Made by a program: the position numbers and the translations under genes | Notes under the pieces: generated by a model | What the model was told of the DNA's origin: nothing | What the model saw: only the letters and a program-made list of their open reading frames with translations | The model's database searches: none | Shown here: one piece after another, positions 1 through 7,168 of the stretch | Layout: each line of letters opens with the position of its first letter | Position numbering within the stretch: position 1 is the stretch's first letter | Assembly (NCBI GenBank): GCA_002400365.1 | Contig: DHFK01000090.1 | Location: forward strand, 863 to 13,148 | Reading direction: 5' to 3' | DNA: 12,286 nucleotides | Source of the DNA: Anaerolineales bacterium UBA4826 | GTDB taxonomy: Bacteria; Chloroflexota; Anaerolineae; UBA4142

Positions 1-986
1 GTGCCGATGATGCCGTACGGCAAAAAGAGCACCAGCACGACGTAGACCAGCCCCAACAGAAAACTCGACGCTTCGCCAAAAAATCGGTCGAGAAAGAATT
101 GCATCAGGCGATACGCCGCCGCGCCGACGAGCGCGCCGCTGAGCGTCCCCACTCCGCCGATGAGAATCATCAGCAGCGCGCCCACCGTGTAGCCCAAGCC
201 GGCAACCGTCGGACTGACAATCGGTTGATAGAGCGTGTGCAACGTGCCAGCGAGCGCCGCCGTGATGCTCGACACGATCAGCGCCGCCAGTTTGAAGTAG
301 AACGTGCTATAGCCGAGCATCTTGGCGCGGTTTTCATTTTCGCGAATCGCTACACAGACGCGTCCGGTTGGCGAATTGACAAACCGTTGATAGAAAAAGT
401 ACGCCGCGGCGGCGCACGCGAGCGCAACAAAGTAAAACGTCAACCGCTGATCCGCCGGATTCAGAAAACTGGGCTTGGGGATGTTCTGCAGACCCACGTC
501 TCCGCCGGCGTACGGGTTGAGTTCGTGCGACTGTATCACAATGTCGAACACAGAGGCAAAGCCAAGCGTCACCAGCGCAAAAGTGATTCCCTTGACGCGC
601 GGCAAAACGATGCTGAACAAGAGCGCCTGCACGACCCCCACCCCGACAACCAGCGCGAGCGTCTGCGGCAATGGCAAATTCAGACTCTTGAGCGCGATGC
701 CGGCAGCGTACGCGCCGACGCCAAAAAACATCGCGTGTCCGAAGGAGAGCAAACCGGTGACGCCGAGCAACAGATCGTAACTCAGCGCGTAGATGCCGAG
801 AATGAACACTTCGATGAAAAGACCTTGATAGAACTTGGAGTTGCCGGATTGACTGGCGAACACGCCGGCGATGGACTGCCCATCCAAAAGCGCGACGACG
901 AACGGAAAGAGCGCGAGCAGACTCAGGACGATCAGCGCCGGGAAATTCGCTTGGATGACTGAACCTCTCAAAGGTTTGGCTGTCAT
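1..986 (-). CDS. livM: LivM-type branched-chain amino acid/HAAT ABC transporter permease (3' end beyond window)
   Basis: Membrane permease that pairs with LivH to form the channel of a Liv-type importer. Translating the minus strand from the ATG at 984-986 gives 328 uninterrupted residues that run off the left edge. The N-terminus is hydrophobic, with the family patch SYDLLLGVTGLLSFGHAMFF near residues 69-88. The cytoplasmic coupling loop GRVCVAIRENENRAKMLGY lies near residues 213-231. The hydrophobic C-terminal part ends in LPYGIIG, where LivM proteins are usually close to finished, so probably only a few tens of residues are missing. The start is supported by the ribosome-binding site at 993-1000, and only 3 nt separate it from the livH stop, so the two are translationally linked. 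Family assignment is firm; the transported substrate is not readable. Confidence 0.93.
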   Translation of the reverse strand, partial: MTAKPLRGSVIQANFPALIVLSLLALFPFVVALLDGQSIAGVFASQSGNSKFYQGLFIEVFILGIYALSYDLLLGVTGLLSFGHAMFFGVGAYAAGIALKSLNLPLPQTLALVVGVGVVQALLFSIVLPRVKGITFALVTLGFASVFDIVIQSHELNPYAGGDVGLQNIPKPSFLNPADQRLTFYFVALACAAAAYFFYQRFVNSPTGRVCVAIRENENRAKMLGYSTFYFKLAALIVSSITAALAGTLHTLYQPIVSPTVAGLGYTVGALLMILIGGVGTLSGALVGAAAYRLMQFFLDRFFGEASSFLLGLVYVVLVLFLPYGIIG

Positions 987-989
987 CGT

Positions 990-2552
990 TTACTCCTTCC
1001 GTCCAAAGAGTCCCTGCGGCATCACCAGCAGAATGATGACCATCAACAAAAGTGTCGAAGCGGGCACCAGCGGAGGCGTCGGCTTGAACGGCTCAGCCAG
1101 GAACGGAAGTTGTATGCCGATTTGCCCGTACTTGACGATGAACTGCTGGAGCAACCCGACGAGCAGCGAGCCGGCTGCCGCGCCCGGAAAACTGGTGAGA
1201 CCGCCGAGCGCGAGCGCGATCAACGCGGAGAGCAATAGACTTTCGCCCATACTATCGGAGACCCCCATGAACGGTCCCGCCAGCACCCCGCCGAGCGCGG
1301 CGAGTCCGACGCCAAGCGCGAAGACCACGGTGAACACGCGGCGCACGTTCGTCCCCAGCGCCTCGACCATCTCGCGATCCTGAACTCCCGCGCGAATGAC
1401 CATCCCGATCCGCGAGCGTTGCAACAACAGCCACACGACGATCAAGACGATCACGCCGACCAAGATCACGAAGATTTCGTTGTAGGTGCGGATGCGACTG
1501 CCCATGAAGGAAATCGTCGAGCATTGGTTCGCCAGCCAATCGCCGATGTTTTGCGCGGGGCAACCGGGTCCCGTGCCGTTGAACAGCGCCGGCTTGGGCA
1601 TGGACGTCTGCGAACGACCAAAGATCGCGATGATGACTTCACGCCCAATCACGCCCAGCCCCAGCGTGAGCATCAGTTGATAGATCGGACGCGCGTACAG
1701 CGGACGAATCAGCGATACTTCCATCAGCGCGCCCAGCCCCGCGCCGGCAAACGTCGCGACGATCACCGCGACGAAGAATCGCCAGGTCGTTCCGACGTCC
1801 ATAAGTAACTGCGTCAGCGCTGCGCTCGACGCGTTGATAACTAGACCGAGAATCATCAGAACCAAAGCGACGCCGACAGCCATCCTTGGGAACCGCGTCT
1901 TGGCGACGGCACGCGTTCGCCGGGCAAACGCGGCGAGACTGAGGGCGATCAACCCGCCGCCCAGCAACGCGCCGGCAATTCCAACGGCAAGCGAATTCGC
2001 ATCCACTTGCACCGGCTCGGGCAAAATCAATCTGCCCGTGTCGAGTTGAACGCTATAGACGACCGGGCTCTTGTCGTACACCATCGGGTCCCAGGCAGTA
2101 ATCGGAAAACGCGGCAAGCCGACAAACAGGAGAAGCAATCCGAGAATCAACGCAACCCAGGGCAGCAATCGAAGAATGGTGTGCGACAGACGCATTTTCG
2201 CCAACAGATATTCGCACGCCGGCAGTAGAACCAAACCTGCGGCGATCAAAGCGATCGGCGGTGTAATGTCCACTGCGGTGTCTGGGCGTACGTAGACCGT
2301 CCAGCCAATGTATGCGCCGATCATGAACAAGGTTCCGTGCGCCAAGTTGAGCACGTCCATCAAGCCGAAGATGAGCGAGAAACCGGACGCGACCAGAAAT
2401 GTCACCGCGGCGACGGCAAGTCCGCGCAGCATGGTGATTACCCAATCCTGGGTCTCCATTCCCTGCATCGCGACGAGAAAGAATACGACCAGTGCGGTTA
2501 AGGTAATCGCCTGCGTGCGATTTCGGCGAAGTGTATTGATCGCAATATCCAT
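990..2552 (-). CDS. livH: LivH-type ABC transporter permease with enlarged N-terminal half
   Basis: Second membrane permease of the Liv-type importer. The family motif SLIFGLMDVLNLAHGTLFMIG lies near residues 59-79, followed much later by EVSLIRPLYARP near 278-289 and the ATPase-contacting loop IRAGVQDREMVEALG near 386-400. The C-terminus LVMPQGLFGRKE is typical. At 520 residues it is far longer than ordinary LivH (about 290-310). The extra length sits between about residues 97 and 262 and contains hydrophobic stretches (around 100-115, 130-147, 187-207, 225-243) plus a polar stretch with WDPMVYDKSPVVYS. The ATG at 2550-2552 is preferred over the in-frame GTG at 2559-2561: AGGAG at 2561-2565 is 8 nt from the ATG but overlaps the GTG. 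The gene follows livF by 28 nt. Permease identity is certain; what the extension does is unknown. Confidence 0.93.
   Translation of the reverse strand: MDIAINTLRRNRTQAITLTALVVFFLVAMQGMETQDWVITMLRGLAVAAVTFLVASGFSLIFGLMDVLNLAHGTLFMIGAYIGWTVYVRPDTAVDITPPIALIAAGLVLLPACEYLLAKMRLSHTILRLLPWVALILGLLLLFVGLPRFPITAWDPMVYDKSPVVYSVQLDTGRLILPEPVQVDANSLAVGIAGALLGGGLIALSLAAFARRTRAVAKTRFPRMAVGVALVLMILGLVINASSAALTQLLMDVGTTWRFFVAVIVATFAGAGLGALMEVSLIRPLYARPIYQLMLTLGLGVIGREVIIAIFGRSQTSMPKPALFNGTGPGCPAQNIGDWLANQCSTISFMGSRIRTYNEIFVILVGVIVLIVVWLLLQRSRIGMVIRAGVQDREMVEALGTNVRRVFTVVFALGVGLAALGGVLAGPFMGVSDSMGESLLLSALIALALGGLTSFPGAAAGSLLVGLLQQFIVKYGQIGIQLPFLAEPFKPTPPLVPASTLLLMVIILLVMPQGLFGRKE
993..1000 (-). promoter_or_regulatory. 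Ribosome-binding site of livM overlapping the end of livH
   Basis: On the minus strand, GGAAGGAG is followed directly by the livH stop TAA and then, 6 nt from the motif, by the livM ATG. The binding site lies inside the last livH codons, which suggests coupled translation of the two permeases. Confidence 0.8.
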
Positions 2553-2560
2553 GCTGTGCA

Positions 2561-2565
2561 CTCCT
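2561..2565 (-). promoter_or_regulatory. Ribosome-binding site deciding the livH start
   Basis: AGGAG on the minus strand lies 8 nt upstream of the ATG at 2552. It overlaps the alternative GTG at 2561, so the GTG cannot use it. Confidence 0.75.
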
Positions 2566-2580
2566 GGAATGTATCCTACG

Positions 2581-3297
2581 TTATGCCGCGCCCAAATAAC
2601 GCTGGATCGTTTCCCTGTCCTTGAGCAAGTCCGCCATCAAACCACCCTGGACCGATCGTCCTTCTTCAATGATGACATAGTATTTTGCCAGTTGGCTCGC
2701 CACCGCAAAATTCTGTTCGACCAAAATAACGGTGGTCTCCTCGGACAGGCGCTGAATCGCCTCCATCATCTGCTCGACGAGCACCGGCGCAAGTCCCTCG
2801 CTCGGCTCGTCAATCAACAACAGCCGGTTATCGGCGACGAGCGCGCGCGCGATCGCCAGCATTTGCTGCTGCCCGCCGGAGAGTTGCTGCCCGCGCAATT
2901 TGATGAGTCGTTTCAAATCGGGGAATAGTCCAAAGATGAAATCCTGATGGCGCGCGAGGTCGCCCGGCTTGCGCTCGGCGATGCGCAGGTTCTCCTCCAC
3001 GCTCAGGTCGCGGAAAACCGCGCGATAATCCGGCACAAAGCCGATACCCAGCGAAGCAATCTCGTATGTGCGGCGTCCCTGGATCTCCTCGCCGTCCAAG
3101 ATCACCTGACCTTGTCGCGGCGGCGTGATGCCCAAAATGGATTTGAGCGTGGTCGTCTTGCCCGCGCCGTTGCGTCCCAGCAAGGTCGTGATGGATCCTT
3201 TCGGGACTTGGACCGTCACGCCCTGCAAGATGTGGAATTGACCGATGAAGGTATGAATATCGCGAACCTCTAGGAGATTGTCCGCCGGCTTTACCAT
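2581..3297 (-). CDS. livF: LivF-type ABC transporter ATPase
   Basis: One of the two cytoplasmic ATPases that power the importer; 238 residues, the normal LivF length. Walker A is GRNGAGKTT (41-49), the ABC signature LSGGQQQ (139-145), and Walker B LLLIDEPSEGLAP (159-171). The H-loop position reads VEQN, with Gln195 in place of the usual His; this is normal for LivF and is not a defect. The C-terminal ETIQRYLG (229-236) is also typical. The ATG at 3295-3297 lies inside the last codons of livG (7-nt overlap), with GGGAGGG 5 nt upstream, so translation is coupled to livG. Together with LivG it forms the usual heterodimer. Confidence 0.96.
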   Translation of the reverse strand: MVKPADNLLEVRDIHTFIGQFHILQGVTVQVPKGSITTLLGRNGAGKTTTLKSILGITPPRQGQVILDGEEIQGRRTYEIASLGIGFVPDYRAVFRDLSVEENLRIAERKPGDLARHQDFIFGLFPDLKRLIKLRGQQLSGGQQQMLAIARALVADNRLLLIDEPSEGLAPVLVEQMMEAIQRLSEETTVILVEQNFAVASQLAKYYVIIEEGRSVQGGLMADLLKDRETIQRYLGAA

Positions 3298-4049
3298 TGC
3301 ATCCCTCCCAGATAGGCGCTCTGCACCGTCTTGTTCGCCGCGATCTCTGCCGGCGTGCCTTCCGCAAGTATCGCGCCCTGGTGCATCACGGTAATCACCA
3401 TCGAAGCGTGCATGACGACGCTCATGTTGTGCTCGACGAGGACGATGGTCTTGTTCCCGTCTTTCTGCACTTTTTGAATCAAGGCGATGAACTCAGGCAC
3501 TTGCTCACCCGCCATGCCGGCGGTCGGCTCGTCGAGGAGCAGTACTTCGGGATCGGCGGCGAGGATCATGCCGAGTTCCAGTTTGCGCTGGTCACCGTGC
3601 GGAAGACTGCGCGCGATCATCGTGGCGCGTTCGCTCAAACCGACTTGCTGAATGACTGCCCACGTTCGCTCCTCGTATTGCTTGAAATCGCCGGCGCGAT
3701 TCAGCATCTTGAAATTGTCGCGCCCGAGCGCCTGACACGCCAGGCGGATGTTCTCAAACGCCGTGAGGTTGGGAAAGATATTCGTGATCTGGAACGATCG
3801 CCCCATACCGAGGTGCGCGATGCGTTGCACCGGCACGTGTGTAATGTCGCGTCCTCTAAAGATCACGGTCCCGCTCGTCGGGTCGAGTGTGCGACTCAGC
3901 AGGTTGAACAACGTCGTCTTACCCGCGCCGTTGGGACCAATGATCGAATGGAACGTGCCGGCGCGAATCTTGAGATCCACGTCGTCCACCGCGACGAGTC
4001 CGCCGAACTCTTTGCGTAGTTTGCGCGCTTCGAGGATCGCATCAGGCAT
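3291..4049 (-). CDS. livG: LivG-type ABC transporter ATPase
   Basis: Partner ATPase of LivF; 252 residues from the chosen start. Walker A GPNGAGKTT (38-46), family segment GMGRSFQITNIFPNLTAFEN (81-100), the degenerate LivG-type signature LPHGDQRKLELG (149-160), Walker B VLLLDEPTAGMA (169-180), and H-loop His207 in VEHN are all present. The C-terminal VQSAYLGG (242-249) is typical. An in-frame ATG at 4094 would add 15 residues, but it sits inside the inverted repeat at 4064-4096 and has no binding site. The ATG at 4049 has GGAG 8 nt upstream and starts where the family alignment begins. livF overlaps its last 7 nt. Specificity lies in the binding protein, not here. Confidence 0.95.
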   Translation of the reverse strand: MPDAILEARKLRKEFGGLVAVDDVDLKIRAGTFHSIIGPNGAGKTTLFNLLSRTLDPTSGTVIFRGRDITHVPVQRIAHLGMGRSFQITNIFPNLTAFENIRLACQALGRDNFKMLNRAGDFKQYEERTWAVIQQVGLSERATMIARSLPHGDQRKLELGMILAADPEVLLLDEPTAGMAGEQVPEFIALIQKVQKDGNKTIVLVEHNMSVVMHASMVITVMHQGAILAEGTPAEIAANKTVQSAYLGGMQW

Positions 4050-4057
4050 TCGTTTTA

Positions 4058-4061
4058 CTCC
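4058..4061 (-). promoter_or_regulatory. Ribosome-binding site deciding the livG start
   Basis: GGAG on the minus strand is 8 nt from the ATG at 4049 and only 2 nt downstream of the inverted repeat at 4064-4096. Folding of that hairpin could influence ribosome access (inference). Confidence 0.65.
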
Positions 4062-4063
4062 GA

Positions 4064-4096
4064 AGGTGCGACGCGCCTGGGAGGTGCGTCGCACCT
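4064..4096 (-). repeat. Intercistronic hairpin between binding-protein gene and livG
   Basis: AGGTGCGACGC (4064-4074) and GCGTCGCACCT (4086-4096) are perfect 11-bp inverted arms around an 11-nt loop. The right part, AGGTGCGTCGCACCT (4082-4096), is itself a 15-bp palindrome, so two alternative folds exist. In the transcript the hairpin lies 14 nt after the binding-protein stop and just before the livG binding site. No T-run follows, so it is not a standard terminator. A REP-like role in mRNA stability, lowering permease and ATPase output relative to the binding protein, is the likely reading, by analogy with the malE-malF intercistronic repeats. It could also be a copy of a dispersed genomic repeat. 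Confidence 0.75.
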
Positions 4097-4110
4097 AGCC
4101 AACCACACTA

Positions 4111-5529
4111 CTATTTACCAGACAACGATCCGTACGGCAACTTGCCGCAGCGACTCTTGAGCGCTTCGGGCAGCAAGCAGGGTGGTTCGGGGCGCGTGGT
4201 CTGAACGAGTTCAAAGAATTTGGCATCTTTGTCGGTCACGTTCAGGAACTTGATGATGTACATGTCCTGAATCGCCACGTGATCCTCAGGGCGGATGACC
4301 ACCTTGCCCTTGGGTCCATTGAACTCCATGCCTTCGAACGCCTTGATGAGCACGTCAGAGTCGGTCTTGCCGCCGGTCTTTTTCAGTCCTTCGACCAGCA
4401 TGATCGCCGCGTTCATTCCATCCGCATCGAACAGATCGGGCGGAGACTTGAAGCGCGCGACGACTTCCTTCGTCAGCCAATCGTTGATCGCGTTCTTGGG
4501 CAGCGTGTAGTGGTACAGGATACCGCTGGTCTGTCCGACGGCGGTCGCGTAAAAGATCGGCACGGTCGCATTGTCCGCCACGGACGAACCCATTGCCATC
4601 TTTTCGTTCACGCCCAGGTCTCTCGCGGCTTGGTTGATCGAGACAAAGCCCGCGCCGGCCCAGGTCACGATCCACGCATCCGCGCCGGATTTCAGGATCT
4701 TCTCCACGTACGGCGTGAACTCTTTGGTATCCAGCGGCGCAAAGATGTCGTCGGTCACGAACGTGCCGCCTAACTTGGTGCAGGCATCGCGCGCGGACGC
4801 CGCGCCGCCACGCCCGAACGAATAGTCGGGCGCGATCTGGACGAATTTCTTGTACTTGGTCGTCAGGTACTGGCAGAGGTTGATGTAATCCTGGTAGTTG
4901 TTGCGGCTGACGCGGAAGGTGTACTCGTTAAAGTCTTTGCCGGTGATGTCGTTCGCCGCGGCTGGCGCGACAATGAGCACCTTCTTGTTGTCTTTCGCCA
5001 GTCCTTGCAAGGTCGCCGTTGCCCCTGAACTGACGCTTCCAACCAGGATGTCCACCTTGTCAACTTCGATCAACTGCCGCGCGGCCGTGCCGCTTGTGGT
5101 GGGATCGCTCTTGTCGTCTTTGTCAATCACCTGAATCGAGCAATCGCCGACCTTGAACACGCCCTCTTTCGCCGGCGCGCCGGCAAGGTACTCTAGCCCA
5201 AGCAAGAACGAGCGTTTTTGCCACGTGCCATACGAAGCGAGCGCGCCGGAATAGTCGCCGATCAATCCGACTTTGATCGTCTTGTCGCATTTGAGCGCGG
5301 CGGGCTTTGGCGCTTCCGTTGGCTTTGGCGCTTCCGTTGGCTTGGGCGCTTCAGTGGGTTTGGGTGCTTCCGTGGGCTTGGGCGCCTCGGTTGGTTTGGG
5401 CGCTTCCGTCGGCTTGGGCGCCGCGGTCGGCGGCGCCGCAGTGGGCACGGGCGTCGGCGCGGGCGCGCATGCCGCGACGACGGCAAGAGTCGCGATCAAC
5501 GCGACGGCGAGCAAAACGTACTTTTTCAT
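4111..5529 (-). CDS. Substrate-binding lipoprotein of Liv-type ABC importer (periplasmic-binding-protein type 1 fold)
   Basis: Captures the substrate outside the membrane and delivers it to LivHM; 472 residues. The signal peptide has a KK start, a hydrophobic core (residues 5-18) and a lipobox VAAC with Cys21 as the lipid-modified residue. A Pro/Thr/Ala/Glu linker follows to about residue 78, with six APKPTE hexads. The binding domain starts at IKVGLIGDYSGALASYG (about 85-101), the classic opening of LivJ/LivK-like proteins, and continues through DILVGSVSSGAT and APAAANDITG to the C-terminus. The strong binding site GGAGGAGGAG precedes the ATG. It is the first transporter gene and follows a 129-bp gap, the largest in the window, so it may have its own promoter, though I see no convincing -35/-10 pair. 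The substrate may be an amino acid, aromatic acid or other carboxylate; the sequence does not decide. Confidence 0.93.
   Translation of the reverse strand: MKKYVLLAVALIATLAVVAACAPAPTPVPTAAPPTAAPKPTEAPKPTEAPKPTEAPKPTEAPKPTEAPKPTEAPKPAALKCDKTIKVGLIGDYSGALASYGTWQKRSFLLGLEYLAGAPAKEGVFKVGDCSIQVIDKDDKSDPTTSGTAARQLIEVDKVDILVGSVSSGATATLQGLAKDNKKVLIVAPAAANDITGKDFNEYTFRVSRNNYQDYINLCQYLTTKYKKFVQIAPDYSFGRGGAASARDACTKLGGTFVTDDIFAPLDTKEFTPYVEKILKSGADAWIVTWAGAGFVSINQAARDLGVNEKMAMGSSVADNATVPIFYATAVGQTSGILYHYTLPKNAINDWLTKEVVARFKSPPDLFDADGMNAAIMLVEGLKKTGGKTDSDVLIKAFEGMEFNGPKGKVVIRPEDHVAIQDMYIIKFLNVTDKDAKFFELVQTTRPEPPCLLPEALKSRCGKLPYGSLSGK
5296..5421 (-). repeat. 18-bp coding tandem repeat (APKPTE hexads) in lipoprotein linker
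   Basis: Six copies of an 18-bp unit encode APKPTE, followed by a diverged seventh, APKPAA (residues 37-78). Third-codon positions differ between copies, so the protein sequence is kept under selection rather than being freshly duplicated DNA. The linker probably acts as a flexible, extended spacer tethering the binding domain to the membrane lipid through the cell wall. Confidence 0.88.
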
Positions 5530-5550
5530 TTCTCCTCCTCCGGGAATTCA

Positions 5551-5640
5551 ATTTCGGATTTTGGATTTCAGATTGCAGATTTAGGTCTTCAACCCGAAAT
5601 CACGCTTTTGACTTTACACTTTTGGCTTTTTACTTTTCCG
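5551..5640. repeat. Degenerate heptanucleotide tandem repeat in the gap between MaoC gene and binding-protein gene
   Basis: On the plus strand the sequence divides into 7-base words for about 90 bp. The first five words are variants of ATTTCAG (5551-5585). After three mixed words, the last part consists of variants of TTTGACT (5607-5640). The 17-mer ATTTCAGATTGCAGATT at 5565-5581 recurs exactly at 7183-7199. The stretch is much richer in A+T than the coding DNA. It fills most of the 129-bp gap upstream of the binding-protein gene, so any promoter for the importer genes would have to lie in or beside it. I see no clear promoter or terminator here. Confidence 0.7.
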
Positions 5641-5658
5641 CCCCTCCTTTCACTCGAC

Positions 5659-6072
5659 TCATTCGGTCTTGGCGTCAGGGTGATATGAAACTGCTTCGCC
5701 ATCTGCGATTGTCTCGCCACGCTGATTCGCGCAGACGGTCTTTTGAGTGACGATCCCTTTATCGGAACGAATGGCAGTGATCTCGACAGTCGCCGTGATC
5801 GTATCACCCAGGAATACTGGCTTGAGAAATTTGATTGACTGGCTCATGTACACCGATCCGTTCCCCGGCAACTTGTTTCCGATCGCCGCTGAGATCACGC
5901 CGAACGTGAATGCGCCGTGCGCGATGCGCGCGCCAAAGCGCGTTTGCTTGGCGTACGCTTCGTCAAGATGGATCGGATTCTTGTCGCCGATGAGATCGGA
6001 GAACGCGATCACATCATGCTCAGTAACCGTTTTGCTGAACGATGCCGTTTGTCCAACTGAAAAGCGCGCCAC
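5659..6072 (-). CDS. MaoC/PhaJ-like (R)-specific enoyl-CoA hydratase
   Basis: Single hot-dog domain enzyme expected to add water to 2-enoyl-CoA, giving (R)-3-hydroxyacyl-CoA. It has 137 residues, the size of PhaJ. The hydratase-2 motif FSDLIGDKNPIHLDEAY occupies 24-40, with catalytic Asp30 and His35 (Asp31 and His36 in Aeromonas PhaJ), followed by RFGARIAHGAF (45-55). The start is GTG at 6070-6072: a perfect AGGAGG lies 6 nt upstream and MARFSVGQ fits the family. A longer in-frame ATG at 6123 would overlap the hydrolase by 41 nt and add non-family residues. The gene follows the hydrolase with a 10-nt gap and its binding site contains the hydrolase stop codon. It could also act on a specialised acyl-CoA in the same pathway. 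Confidence 0.9.
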   Translation of the reverse strand: MARFSVGQTASFSKTVTEHDVIAFSDLIGDKNPIHLDEAYAKQTRFGARIAHGAFTFGVISAAIGNKLPGNGSVYMSQSIKFLKPVFLGDTITATVEITAIRSDKGIVTQKTVCANQRGETIADGEAVSYHPDAKTE

Positions 6073-6078
6073 GCGTTC

Positions 6079-6084
6079 CCTCCT
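6079..6084 (-). promoter_or_regulatory. Ribosome-binding site deciding the GTG start of the MaoC-like gene
   Basis: AGGAGG on the minus strand is 6 nt upstream of the GTG at 6072. It shares bases with the upstream hydrolase stop (TAG in TAGGAGG), which implies translational coupling. Confidence 0.8.
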
Positions 6085-7153
6085 ATTTCGACAACCGCAA
6101 ATGCTCGACCAGCATCGCCGCAAACACGTCGGGCTTTTCGACGAACGGCGTGTGCCCGGTGTCCGCCATCACTTTTTCCCAATACGCGCCGCCGTTCGCT
6201 TTGTATTGTTCCAGCACCTTGCGCGTCTGCGAAACCATCGGTTGCGGCGGGCAGACTGCATCGCCGGGCCAGCCGGGCACGAAACCCAATTTACCGAGTG
6301 TGCCGAGATCGAAGAACGAGTTGTCGGACACGATTTGATCGTCCGAGCCGCGCACCCACAGAATCGGCGGCTTTGGACTTGACGCGATAAATTGCTTGAC
6401 GCTATCGCCCACGTACTTTGGCGACGACGCATTGATCGGTCCGAATTTGCCGGGCGCGACGTTGGGCCAATTCGGCGATGGAACGAAATCGCCCGGATAT
6501 TTGTCGGGTCCGATTTTCTCCGTAAGCAACGACGAAAGCAAATCTTCTTCGCGCGCTGGCTTGAACGGCGGCTTCCAGTAGAACGAGTTCATCACGACGC
6601 GCGGCGATGCTTGCGGATTATCGCTGCTGCGATCCTTCGCCGCGATCAATCTTGGGAATTCGGGGTTGACCACGCCGCCACCCGATCCGGCGAAATCCTC
6701 CGCGCTCGGTGTGCCGTCCGCATCCTTCGTCCCGCCAAATCCGTACGGCGATCCAGGGTCAACAAGCGTCACGGATGCGACTGCGCTGCCTGCCATCGGC
6801 GCGAGCGTGAACAGCAACATCCCGCCGAGCGAATGACCGACGAGGTGATATTTCTTCAAGCCCAGCGTTTGCGTGAGCGCGAGAATATCATCCGCCCAGT
6901 CGTACAAGCCGCGCGTCGCGTCGATCAGTTTGTCTTCCGTGTCGCCGTAGCCGCGCAAGTCCGGCGCGATGCCGCAAAACTGCGGCGGCAGTTTGAGCAT
7001 CACCTCTTCCCAAAACGTTGACGACGACGCGTTGCCGTGAATGAAAATCACCGGCGTCGCGCTCTCCGCGCCGCTGAACAGAGCGTGCATCTTGAGACGC
7101 GGCGTGTCAATCATTTTTGACGTGATACCTGGTAGAGTTGGAACGGTAGACAT
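6083..7153 (-). CDS. Alpha/beta hydrolase (serine esterase or C-C hydrolase type)
   Basis: Soluble alpha/beta-fold hydrolase, 356 residues, substrate unknown. Oxyanion-hole segment IFIHGNASSSTFWEE lies at 36-50, APDLRGYG at 63-70, and the nucleophile elbow GHSLGG has Ser108. The acid is Asp271 or Asp272 in WVRGSDDQIV, and the catalytic His is His334 in DTGHTPFVEKP. The region between about 135 and 260 is a long cap/insertion rich in Pro, Gly and Ser that would shape the pocket; it makes the protein longer than the usual 270-300. The Ser nucleophile argues against epoxide hydrolase or haloalkane dehalogenase, which use Asp. AAGGGGG lies just upstream of the ATG at 7151-7153. It sits between a CoA ligase and an enoyl-CoA hydratase, so a thioester, lactone or ring-cleavage product is plausible (inference). 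Confidence 0.85.
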   Translation of the reverse strand: MSTVPTLPGITSKMIDTPRLKMHALFSGAESATPVIFIHGNASSSTFWEEVMLKLPPQFCGIAPDLRGYGDTEDKLIDATRGLYDWADDILALTQTLGLKKYHLVGHSLGGMLLFTLAPMAGSAVASVTLVDPGSPYGFGGTKDADGTPSAEDFAGSGGGVVNPEFPRLIAAKDRSSDNPQASPRVVMNSFYWKPPFKPAREEDLLSSLLTEKIGPDKYPGDFVPSPNWPNVAPGKFGPINASSPKYVGDSVKQFIASSPKPPILWVRGSDDQIVSDNSFFDLGTLGKLGFVPGWPGDAVCPPQPMVSQTRKVLEQYKANGGAYWEKVMADTGHTPFVEKPDVFAAMLVEHLRLSK

Positions 7154-7168
7154 TTGTCCCCCTTTGCG

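Noticed and set aside
99..962. Long open frame on the plus strand opposite livM
   Set aside because: Arg/Glu/Gln/Asp-rich composition typical of the antisense of GC-rich coding DNA; the minus strand encodes an unmistakable LivM. The same applies to plus-strand frames at 3297-4019, 8720-9556 and 9777-10778.
2742..2744. Loss of the H-loop His in LivF (VEQN)
   Set aside because: Gln at this position is normal for LivF proteins, so it is not a defect.
4050..4094. Upstream in-frame ATG of livG adding 15 residues
   Set aside because: Lies inside the inverted repeat, has no ribosome-binding site, and adds residues that do not fit the LivG family.
4064..4096. Intrinsic terminator after the binding-protein gene
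   Set aside because: The stem is good but no T-run follows in the direction of transcription, and the livG ribosome-binding site comes 2 nt later.
1..5529. Urea transporter (Urt)
   Set aside because: No urease or other nitrogen-metabolism genes are present; the setting is acyl-CoA metabolism. Liv and Urt are related, so this rests on context only.
6083..7153. Haloalkane dehalogenase or epoxide hydrolase
   Set aside because: The nucleophile elbow is GHSLGG with Ser; those enzymes use Asp.
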